This document shows, piece by piece, positions 1 to 5,660 of a DNA stretch of 5,904 nucleotides. The stretch spans positions 1 to 5,904 of the forward strand of contig CALZJV010000404.1 in the NCBI GenBank assembly GCA_945787595.1. Direction: 5' to 3'. Position 1 is the first letter of the stretch, and every line of letters starts with the position of its first letter. The stretch comes from an uncultured Desulfobacterales bacterium. GTDB taxonomy: Bacteria; Desulfobacterota; Desulfobacteria; Desulfobacterales; JAFDCJ01. The notes below the pieces were generated by a model, which did no database searches, was not told where the DNA came from, and saw only the letters and a list, made by a program, of their open reading frames with translations. A program made the translations under genes and the position numbers.

Positions 1-77
1 TCAAACATTAGACATAAGTGATGGGTTGTAAAGATACGAGCGTCACTGCTTATAAATGGACGAAACCAAAATTCAAC

Positions 78-1913
78 TTAGCGAAAAATCAAATAGGATA
101 GCCATGTGATTAGCGTGGGGACAATAGCAGCCTTAAAAAGACCGGACGGTGAAACGCCATTTTCAAAATATTTTTTGAGAATCGATTGGCCAGCCGGATT
201 GGGAGCATTGGCAATCACAGTGAGACCGCCCCCGGCGACCGCACCGGCGACTACGGCATATTTGAGGTTGTCGGCAAAGTCCGGTATAAGCGTACTTAAA
301 AATGTGATAGCGGCGTTGTCGTTAAAGGCTGTCAGAACGGTGGCTGCAAACATCAATGGAATTTCTTTTAAATTCCCCAGTACTGGCGCAATCCACCAAC
401 CCTGAACGCCGCCGTGAATAACTAGACCACCCAGAAAAAAACCCACCAGCAGCGGCGCCTTTAAGTCAATCCGATTTTGAAATGGGGAGGTGACCTGGGC
501 AAAGCCGAGGAAAAATAACATACCGGGTATAAACAACGCCGGATAATGGGCATTGGCAATCGTCCAGATCATAAAAATCACGTGAATCAGGGTTACCCAA
601 CCGGGCACCGGGTCATCACGATTATCCCATTGCGGGTCGCGGAAAGCTGGACGTTCATTTTCCGGCAGGAGGCCCGGCAGTGCTTTCCGCATTTCTCGCA
701 GCCGAATCTCTTCAAATCGCTGTTCAAACGCCTCTCTTACCAGGGATTGGTCAAGGCCTTCCCTGACGATGCTGGACAAATGTAGATCTCTCAAACGAAC
801 TGCCAGTCGATTTTTTATTTTTTCGACCATTTCTTTGAGCCGTTGATCGATGGTCTGGGCGAATCCCAATTCCTCATTAACGGCAGCTTCGATTTTATCG
901 AATTCGGCATCGAGCTCCCTACTGGTTAGATATTTTTGTTGTATTTCATCTTTTATTATCCTGAGAGTAAACTTCTCCTGTAACTCCATTAACTCTTTAC
1001 GGAAGATAATAAAATAAACTCCGTTGGAAATGATGATGCCCAAAAGCGCTTTCCAGCCAAAATTAGCCGCCATATGCCCTATCCCCCAGTTCCAGGGACC
1101 CGCAACCATTAATACCGGTGGTGCGGCAAAGTGGGTCAGGGTTCCCCCCACTGAAATGTTGACAAACAACAAACCGACAGTGGCATATTTAAATTTTTCA
1201 CTGGGCTGCAAATCATACAGTTTATTGGCAAGCATCAAGGCGGATATGGTCATCGCCGCCGGCTCGGTGATCAAAGAACCCAACACCGGTCCCAAGGTCA
1301 GAATGGTAAACCACCAGGCCGTCAGAGTGCCCCCCAGCAGATTGGCAATTTTCCACATGATCTGTTCGGTAAATTTTAAGATGGGTCGGGTGGATGCCAA
1401 GGTCATAATCACGACCACAAATATGGCTTCTGTAAAATTAACCCGATAGCTGATATAGTTGACCGTCGTTTTCCAGTCGTAAAAAAAGAAAATCGCACCA
1501 ACCAGAGCGATTGCCCAGATGCCGAAAACGGCTTCAACTTCTCCCAAGAAATGATAGAGTTCCGCTCTGTGATGAACGGAATACTTGTCGGCAAGGCCCT
1601 GCCTCTTCTTTTGTTCGTGTTCGTGCTCCCATTTATGGGCAACGGCCAAAAATTTACTGGTCAAAAATGTATGAATAATCGCACACAGAAAAATAAGGGT
1701 GGCGATCAGATTGAAAGGCTCCTGTTTGACGCGGTTTTTCAAGATTGTAAAAATACTTTCAACTTCGGCGTCATTATAGCTTTCGAGGCTACGCGGAAAG
1801 GCCTTGACAGTATTGGCCGGCTTTTCCGCTGCCAGAATCTCTGGACCTCCGGCTAAGCCGATGCAAATAAGGCATAAAAAAACCAACAAGCCAGGCTTGC
1901 AGTATATTGTCAT
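78..1913 (-). CDS. Putative Na+/H+ antiporter, polytopic inner-membrane protein
   Basis: A 611-residue membrane protein, probably an ion/proton exchanger of the inner membrane. Residues 1-29 look like a signal peptide or first membrane segment: a short cationic start, a long hydrophobic run, then ILA-AE as a possible cleavage site. Hydrophobic segments lie near 69-89, 128-146, 160-177, 198-214, 246-270, 287-304, 437-453, 457-473, 486-500, 516-541, 553-570 and 592-609. The two halves carry matching motifs: TEPAAMT (216-222) against NDNAAIT (531-537), and GGTLTHFAAPP (256-266) against GGGLTVIANAPNP (561-573). This is the inverted-repeat plan of the ion-transporter (IT) superfamily, which includes NhaD and ArsB, and it resembles the Pfam group annotated as putative Na+/H+ antiporter. 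A charged, probably coiled-coil loop (about 305-436) separates the halves. The start is supported by GAGGAG six bases upstream (1920-1925). No terminator is visible downstream. The ion specificity is not shown by the sequence; the family call is strong. Confidence 0.88.
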   Translation of the reverse strand: MTIYCKPGLLVFLCLICIGLAGGPEILAAEKPANTVKAFPRSLESYNDAEVESIFTILKNRVKQEPFNLIATLIFLCAIIHTFLTSKFLAVAHKWEHEHEQKKRQGLADKYSVHHRAELYHFLGEVEAVFGIWAIALVGAIFFFYDWKTTVNYISYRVNFTEAIFVVVIMTLASTRPILKFTEQIMWKIANLLGGTLTAWWFTILTLGPVLGSLITEPAAMTISALMLANKLYDLQPSEKFKYATVGLLFVNISVGGTLTHFAAPPVLMVAGPWNWGIGHMAANFGWKALLGIIISNGVYFIIFRKELMELQEKFTLRIIKDEIQQKYLTSRELDAEFDKIEAAVNEELGFAQTIDQRLKEMVEKIKNRLAVRLRDLHLSSIVREGLDQSLVREAFEQRFEEIRLREMRKALPGLLPENERPAFRDPQWDNRDDPVPGWVTLIHVIFMIWTIANAHYPALFIPGMLFFLGFAQVTSPFQNRIDLKAPLLVGFFLGGLVIHGGVQGWWIAPVLGNLKEIPLMFAATVLTAFNDNAAITFLSTLIPDFADNLKYAVVAGAVAGGGLTVIANAPNPAGQSILKKYFENGVSPSGLFKAAIVPTLITWLSYLIFR

Positions 1914-2014
1914 TTCATTCTCCTCTGAAGCTATGGCGGTGCGTAAATGTGAATCAAAAAATGCTGAAAAAATTTATTTAATCCAGAATTTAATGCATTT
2001 TATGTTTAAAGCAA

Positions 2015-2020
2015 ATTATA
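2015..2020 (-). promoter_or_regulatory. Candidate -10 box for the antiporter gene
   Basis: On the minus strand this reads TATAAT, an exact sigma-70-type -10 hexamer in an AT-rich stretch about 100 bases upstream of the antiporter start codon. No good -35 hexamer lies 16-18 bases upstream, so this is only a candidate. Its position fits a leader of roughly 90-95 bases. Confidence 0.3.
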
Positions 2021-2350
2021 AAAAGAGGTTCACATGTTTTCGTACAGGTAAAAAGATCTGTTGAAAAGGCGGGCAAAAGCAATTAAAAAGGAATACACAG
2101 GTTGAGCGGTTCAGGCCTGCCCTGGCGCGACTGCTTTGGATACGCTTGGGTGACGTCAAACCGTTGTGACCGTTGGAATAGAGGTATTGACATCTGATCC
2201 AGGTCTGGGCCAGGGGTTCAACGTTCCGGGTTGAAAAAAACCAGACAGCTCGTATCAAAGGAACCGTGTCTTCATCTGGTTATAGATCCGTTTGACTCGA
2301 TGGGGGACGCCCGGCATTTCGGATCTTGATCAATACTGTGAACAATGTCC

Positions 2351-2395
2351 ATCGGTTCTAACCTTTGAACCTTGAACCCAGAACCCGGAACCGAT
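2351..2395. repeat. Degenerate 7-bp tandem array bounded by an 8-bp inverted repeat
   Basis: The arms ATCGGTTC (2351-2358) and GAACCGAT (2388-2395) are perfect reverse complements. Between them run degenerate units of about 7 bases with consensus CCnnGAA (CCTTTGAA, CCTTGAA, CCCAGAA, CCCGGAA). The last unit merges into the right arm. It lies about 95 bases upstream of the isomerase start. Strings of this GAACC-rich type are familiar to me from Desulfobacterota intergenic regions, but the copy number in this genome cannot be seen here. Its function is unknown. Confidence 0.7.
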
Positions 2396-2410
2396 CAGTT
2401 TAGGCTATAA

Positions 2411-2440
2411 CCTTTGTGGCTTAATGCCTTAGTGGCTTGA
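2411..2440. repeat. Two-copy imperfect tandem repeat, 16-bp period
   Basis: CCTTTGTGGCTTA (2411-2423) is followed by CCTTAGTGGCTTG (2427-2439), with 11 of 13 positions identical at a spacing of 16 bases. It begins 15 bases after the inverted-repeat-bounded array and ends about 50 bases before the isomerase start codon. No function is evident. It may be a decayed member of a dispersed intergenic repeat family. Confidence 0.55.
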
Positions 2441-2474
2441 ATATTGCGCTGAAATTGGTAGTTAAGATACTTAT

Positions 2475-2480
2475 GGAGGT
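2475..2480 (+). promoter_or_regulatory. Ribosome binding site of the isomerase gene
   Basis: GGAGGT sits eight bases before the ATG at 2489. This strong Shine-Dalgarno match fixes the start codon. I could not find a convincing promoter between the repeats and this site. Confidence 0.85.
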
Positions 2481-2488
2481 CACATCCA

Positions 2489-3259
2489 ATGAAGATTGGC
2501 GCCATGAATCACCCCGCCAAGCCGGTTTACGATGAGATCATATCCATTGGCAAAGCTTGTTTCGACTTTGTTGATCTAACCATCGAAGGCCCCAAGGCCT
2601 ATAACGTCAGTCCCGAAAAAATGCAGCCGATTCTCGAACACTACAATATGATCGTGACCGGACATACCGACCCCTGCCTGCCATGGGCATATCCGATCAG
2701 GGAAGTTCGAAAGGCGTGTCTCAGGGAGCTTGAGCGCTGCGCCGGCATCTTTTCCGCGCTGGGCGCGAAGGTCATGAATATCCATCCCTGCTATTTTTGC
2801 CCACCGGCCATGAAACCGGTATTGGTCGAGCTCAATATCGAGGCGTTAAAACCGATTGTTGAGATGGCTGCATCTTTTGGACTCACCGTGGTTCTTGAAA
2901 ATTTTAAGGCCCCGTTTGACCGGGTCTCCACTTTTAAAACGCTGTTACAAGAAGTCGGCGGTCTCGGTCTGCATCTGGATTTCGGGCACACAAATATAGG
3001 AAAAGATAATCATGAGATATTTTGCAAGCATTTGGGACAATATATCGAACATGTTCATTTTTCGGATAACCGCTCCTCGGCGGATGACCACTTGCCCCTG
3101 GGAGTGGGCAACATCAACTGGAAAAGCGCAGTGAACACTTTAAAGGCCACAGGTTATGACGGCACCATCACTCTGGAAGTGTTTTGTGATGATCCTGCCA
3201 TGCTTTTCCAGTACCTGGATCTCAGCCGCAAGTTGGTGCTGGATTGGTGGAACGGATAG
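2489..3259 (+). CDS. Sugar phosphate isomerase/epimerase, xylose-isomerase-like TIM barrel
   Basis: A 256-residue cytosolic protein of the AP-endonuclease-2/xylose-isomerase-like TIM-barrel superfamily, of usual length for a single-domain member. Such enzymes move a carbonyl or invert a hydroxyl on sugars or related polyols using one or two divalent metals. The probable metal ligands are Glu137 (VVLENF), Asp164 (LHLDFGH), His190 (EHVHFSDN) and Glu230 (TLEVF). The Asp-to-His spacing of 26 and the DxxH pair Asp164/His167 match what I recall of D-tagatose 3-epimerase-type enzymes. Other conserved pieces are His59 in TGHTD, His99 in NIHPC, and DDHLPLGVGNINW (199-211), the typical loop before the last strands. 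The gene stands alone on its strand, so the substrate cannot be inferred from neighbours. The superfamily call is firm, the reaction is open, and an endonuclease IV role is unlikely because of the short length and missing ligands. Confidence 0.9.
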   Translation: MKIGAMNHPAKPVYDEIISIGKACFDFVDLTIEGPKAYNVSPEKMQPILEHYNMIVTGHTDPCLPWAYPIREVRKACLRELERCAGIFSALGAKVMNIHPCYFCPPAMKPVLVELNIEALKPIVEMAASFGLTVVLENFKAPFDRVSTFKTLLQEVGGLGLHLDFGHTNIGKDNHEIFCKHLGQYIEHVHFSDNRSSADDHLPLGVGNINWKSAVNTLKATGYDGTITLEVFCDDPAMLFQYLDLSRKLVLDWWNG

Positions 3260-3279
3260 TCCAAACATCACCGACCGAC

Positions 3280-3333
3280 TTCATTGAAAAACAATGAATT
3301 GCCCCGCAGCAGAGCTGACGGGGGTTCTCAATT
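3280..3333. other. Two adjacent hairpins downstream of the isomerase gene
   Basis: The first hairpin has arms TTCATTG (3280-3286) and CAATGAA (3292-3298) around a loop of five A. The second pairs CCCCGCAGC (3302-3310) with GCTG-A-CGGGG (3314-3323) over the loop AGA: nine base pairs with one bulged A. It can be extended by AATTG (3297-3301) with CAATT (3329-3333) across a five-base internal loop. They begin 20 bases after the isomerase stop codon and could end or stabilise its transcript. Only short, broken T runs follow on the plus strand, so this is not a textbook intrinsic terminator. Confidence 0.5.
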
Positions 3334-3409
3334 AGGTTAAACCCATTCTATCGAAGCGAGCTCCGCGAAATTACATCCTAGGGTTTCACACCGCCCTTCA
3401 AAGGATTCC

Positions 3410-3442
3410 TGTAATCTGTGTAATCCGCAAAATTTGTGAATT
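3410..3442. repeat. Short degenerate TGTAATC-type repeat
   Basis: TGTAATCTG (3410-3418) is followed directly by TGTAATCCG (3419-3427), eight of nine positions identical, and then by a more diverged TTTGTGAATT tail. It resembles the low-complexity TGTAATCTGTG strings seen between genes in many environmental bacterial genomes. It directly abuts the minus-strand terminator. No function can be assigned. Confidence 0.45.
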
Positions 3443-3479
3443 AAAAAAGGCTGCTAGGAAATGTACTCCCGAACAGCCT
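3443..3479 (-). terminator. Intrinsic terminator after the metallopeptidase gene
   Basis: Read on the minus strand, the stem AGGCTG (3479-3474) pairs with CAGCCT (3453-3448). It can be extended by a T-G and a T-A pair, and a run of six T follows at once (3448-3443). It begins 22 bases after the metallopeptidase stop codon, the expected place for a Rho-independent terminator. A second pairing, AAAAGGC (3445-3451) with GCCTTTT (3489-3495), could give weaker termination in the plus direction. Confidence 0.75.
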
Positions 3480-3500
3480 ATCGGAACTGCCTTTTAAATA

Positions 3501-4517
3501 TTATTTACTCACTTTAATCTCATAATCCCCGGTGCCGCCGGAAGTGTTGTAATGTCGAATTTGAACGAAATATTCACCCGGGTTAAGATCGGCAACAATT
3601 CTCGAATTCCGGCCGACGCCACCATCATCATCTTCGGCAATCAGGTCGGTAATTTTGCCGGGACCAAACAGCTTCATGACCACATCTGTCTGGCCGCCGG
3701 TTTCTATCGTATAGCGATCCGCCGTAGCAGCCGTGAACTTGAATATGTCTTCTTCCCCGGGACCACCGATGCTGGCGGATGTACCGCTGGTATCGATGAC
3801 CGGCAGATCAACGGGCTCCGGGACCTTGTCCCGCGGATAGGCCAGCCCGCCGGCGATAAAAGCCCGGTCTACAGCCGAAAGCACCTCGTTGGCGTGGGTA
3901 CTCTGGCCGGTTCTGGTCCAGCTGGCGGGGAAGGCATACAGCATAATCGAATTGGGGTCGAATTCAGTACCATTGATCTGATCGACGCTGTATTTTCGAA
4001 TGACATTGTGACGGACTTGCTCGGGCGTCCAAAAATTAGGCGGCCCGCCCAGGTCCCGGATGACGACCTCCTCGTTCCATTCAAGGCCTCCAGCCGGATT
4101 CTGATGCTCATGGCCCAGGCCAATGGCATGGCCGAACTCGTGACCGGAGGTTCCCCCGTCCTGGAAGCCAAGATTCATGGTTGCCTGGTTCTTCGGAATA
4201 CTCAGGTTGTCGGTCCCGACGTAGGACCACGCTCCGTCGGTGGGGTCAAAGGAAATGCGGATTTCGGCGTTGGCTGCATCGTTGAAATTAAAATTCAAGT
4301 TGGCATATTCACTCCACCAACCGGCCTGTTCCCGGGCCAGCGACTGCTGTTCGGGCGAGCCGCCCATGAAGCGCACTCGCAGCGTTGAGCCGTTGGGCCA
4401 CATCTTGCGAATTACAAGTATTGCGCGCGTGGGATCACCCAATGCCAAAGTACGGTGGGGACGATTAAAATCCCGTGGCAGTATTTTGTCAAAACACATT
4501 TTGAGTTGTTCGGTCAT
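3501..4517 (-). CDS. Metzincin (astacin-like) zinc metallopeptidase with C-terminal PPC domain
   Basis: A 338-residue protein predicted to hydrolyse peptide bonds with a catalytic zinc. The zinc site is HEFGHAIGLGHEH (126-138), where His126, His130 and His136 bind the metal and Glu127 is the general base. The Met-turn SIMLY (190-194) supplies Met192 and a Tyr194 like that of astacin. Upstream, LRVRF (46-50) and AEIRISF (84-90) fit the core strands of a ZnMc domain. Residues from about 245 to 338 match the bacterial pre-peptidase C-terminal (PPC) domain: EEDIFKF, a TDVVMKLFGP strand, a DDDGG turn, LNPGEYFVQI and a final GDYEIKV. No signal peptide is visible. The N-terminus is polar and carries a lone Cys8 (KMCFDKILP) that might act as a cysteine switch, which is speculation. 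The start is fixed by AAGGAGGT five bases upstream. It lies 111 bp downstream of the unknown gene on the same strand and is followed by a terminator. The enzyme class is near certain; its target is unknown. Confidence 0.92.
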   Translation of the reverse strand: MTEQLKMCFDKILPRDFNRPHRTLALGDPTRAILVIRKMWPNGSTLRVRFMGGSPEQQSLAREQAGWWSEYANLNFNFNDAANAEIRISFDPTDGAWSYVGTDNLSIPKNQATMNLGFQDGGTSGHEFGHAIGLGHEHQNPAGGLEWNEEVVIRDLGGPPNFWTPEQVRHNVIRKYSVDQINGTEFDPNSIMLYAFPASWTRTGQSTHANEVLSAVDRAFIAGGLAYPRDKVPEPVDLPVIDTSGTSASIGGPGEEDIFKFTAATADRYTIETGGQTDVVMKLFGPGKITDLIAEDDDGGVGRNSRIVADLNPGEYFVQIRHYNTSGGTGDYEIKVSK

Positions 4518-4522
4518 GGTAT

Positions 4523-4530
4523 ACCTCCTT
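4523..4530 (-). promoter_or_regulatory. Very strong ribosome binding site of the metallopeptidase gene
   Basis: On the minus strand this reads AAGGAGGT, a full match to the anti-Shine-Dalgarno core, five bases before the ATG. It decides the start codon and thereby excludes a missed upstream signal peptide in this frame. It suggests efficient translation. Confidence 0.85.
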
Positions 4531-4540
4531 CAATTTGGGT

Positions 4541-4562
4541 ATCGATATAAGAAGCTATCGAT
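4541..4562. promoter_or_regulatory. Perfect 7-bp inverted repeat just upstream of the metallopeptidase ribosome site
   Basis: ATCGATA (4541-4547) and TATCGAT (4556-4562) are exact reverse complements around an 8-base spacer, 10 bases upstream of the Shine-Dalgarno sequence. This could be a dyad operator or an mRNA hairpin affecting translation. A second inverted repeat, ACCCCAA (4567-4573) with TTGGGGT (4615-4621), encloses the rest of the gap between the two genes. No T run follows either one, so they are not terminators. A regulatory role is inferred from position only. Confidence 0.4.
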
Positions 4563-4628
4563 GTTGACCCCAACGATGCAAAAGCCGCAGGGCATTGGAC
4601 TTGTCTATGCAATATTGGGGTTGATTTA

Positions 4629-5660
4629 TCATTCGCTTCTCTCACCTTCAGATGAAGAGCCAGATTCTGCCGGAGAGGAAGCCGGACGCCTCCGTTGCCC
4701 GGATCGGTCCGTGCCCAATTTCTTTATTTGCGTCTCCGCTAGGTCCACCGACTCATTGTCGACGGCCGTCTCTCCCTTTTGAACATCAATTTCAACGATG
4801 GTTTTAACCGCGGTTAAATGCTCGGATGGCGCAACATCCTCCATGGTTTCATCGTATAGGTCAAACCAGGGCAACCCGTATTCGGTATAGCTTTTCGTAT
4901 CAACCGGCGTCGCTGGCGGTTGAATTCCGGTTAATTCAAGAAATTGGGCGCTGTTGACGATGTGGATGGCGATGCAACCATAGTTGTTTTGGTCCCAAAC
5001 ATCAATCCCGTAAGAATCGGGATATATCTTTTGTTTCATCTCGCCGCCGGCCCCAATCCCCATAGACTGAGGGGCGGTGTTTGTCTTTGGCGCCGCAAAT
5101 CTCACCGGACCGCTCTCGGATCGAGACGGCGGTGTATCCGGAAATCTACCCGGTTTTGGCTCGAAGACCGTTATTTGAAGGCCGCCGAATTTTTCCCTGC
5201 CGGTGAGGGCAGCCTCGACGGTATACCCCATCCCCAAAGGCATCGCCACGAACTGACGAATGGAGCCGTGCCCGGTATTGATGCCATCCAGCCAGGGCTG
5301 ATCGGGACATACGATATAGTCTTGCGGGTCGGCGTTTAGCCCGTTGCTAAGTGGTTTGCCGGAGATTACATTGATGCCGCCCACCGCAATTTTAACCGCG
5401 TTGGGTTTCCAATCGGCTGCTAGAAATCCCATCCACAGGGCCTCCCGCTGATACATGGGAATAAAGGCGCCCGCCTCTTCCAGCCACTGCGGCGGCAGAC
5501 GATCCCGGTAACTTGACACCTCGAACAGCGGGAAGCGGCCGAGACCGGGGGGCAATGGGTAGGTTCGTCCATCATCAGGAATCCGAAGCGTACGATGCAA
5601 CCCAAGTGCGAAGCGATCACCAATCCGAATCACATGATTGTCAATGATGACATCAAGCAT
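4629..5660 (-). CDS. Conserved protein of unknown function, partner gene of the metallopeptidase
   Basis: A 343-residue protein to which I can assign no function. It has no signal peptide, no membrane segment and no catalytic motif that I can name. The core (about 20-290) has the look of a real, conserved soluble fold: TLRIPDDGRTYPLPPGLG (24-41), FIPMYQREALWMGF (66-79), PNAVKIAVG (86-94), DPQDYIVCPDQPWLDGI (111-127), IRQFVAMPLGMGYTVE (134-149), a GGLQITVFEPKPGRFP stretch (159-174) and YGLPWFDLYDE (261-271). I recall similar uncharacterised proteins in actinobacteria and other soil bacteria but no domain name. The last 40 or so residues are charged and serine-rich, probably disordered, ending in RRRPASSPAESGSSS-type sequence. 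The start follows GGTGG by six bases (5667-5671). The gene precedes the metallopeptidase on the same strand with a 111-bp gap, so co-transcription is likely but unproven. Being an inhibitor, chaperone or substrate of the peptidase is only a guess. Confidence 0.85.
   Translation of the reverse strand: MLDVIIDNHVIRIGDRFALGLHRTLRIPDDGRTYPLPPGLGRFPLFEVSSYRDRLPPQWLEEAGAFIPMYQREALWMGFLAADWKPNAVKIAVGGINVISGKPLSNGLNADPQDYIVCPDQPWLDGINTGHGSIRQFVAMPLGMGYTVEAALTGREKFGGLQITVFEPKPGRFPDTPPSRSESGPVRFAAPKTNTAPQSMGIGAGGEMKQKIYPDSYGIDVWDQNNYGCIAIHIVNSAQFLELTGIQPPATPVDTKSYTEYGLPWFDLYDETMEDVAPSEHLTAVKTIVEIDVQKGETAVDNESVDLAETQIKKLGTDRSGQRRRPASSPAESGSSSEGERSE

Larger units (their letters stand above)
1914..2488. 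other. Divergent intergenic region, no convincing gene
   Basis: 575 bp separate the divergent antiporter and isomerase genes. The part next to the antiporter (about 1960-2060) is AT-rich and should hold that gene's promoter. The part next to the isomerase holds an inverted-repeat-bounded array (2351-2395) and a two-copy tandem repeat (2411-2440). The middle (2090-2340) is more GC-rich. It contains an 80-codon open frame on the minus strand (2016-2258) whose translation has no recognisable motif, an unusual composition and no clear ribosome site, so I do not call it a gene. A short inverted repeat lies at 2217-2235 (TTCAAC, 7-base loop, GTTGAA). Confidence 0.7.

Noticed and set aside
1..77. 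Search for a terminator or gene end downstream of the antiporter gene
   Set aside because: No stable stem followed by a T tract and no supported coding frame could be seen in this short edge.
2187..2192. Perfect -35 hexamer TTGACA on the plus strand
   Set aside because: At the right spacing the sequence is CCAGGG, which is not a -10 box, so no promoter is supported.
2217..2244. TTCAAC/GTTGAA hairpin next to a run of A, considered as a terminator
   Set aside because: On the plus strand the tract after the stem is A, not T. On the minus strand the T run comes before the stem. Neither orientation gives a terminator.
2016..2258. 80-codon minus-strand open frame in the divergent intergenic region
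   Set aside because: No motif, no clear ribosome site, odd composition, and it overlaps the probable promoter region of the antiporter gene. A decayed gene or repeat cannot be excluded.
3339..3386. AAACCC/GGGTTT arms around a 36-bp spacer, considered as mobile-element ends or an attachment site
   Set aside because: The arms are only 6 bp, there is no flanking target duplication and no recombinase or transposase in the window.
3552..4388. 278-codon plus-strand open frame antisense to the metallopeptidase
   Set aside because: It lies wholly opposite a gene with an unmistakable zinc-site motif, its translation shows no domain, and long antisense open frames are common opposite GC-rich codons.
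4240..4782. 180-codon plus-strand open frame across the gap between the two right-hand minus-strand genes
   Set aside because: It is mostly antisense to two well-supported genes and has no recognisable protein features.
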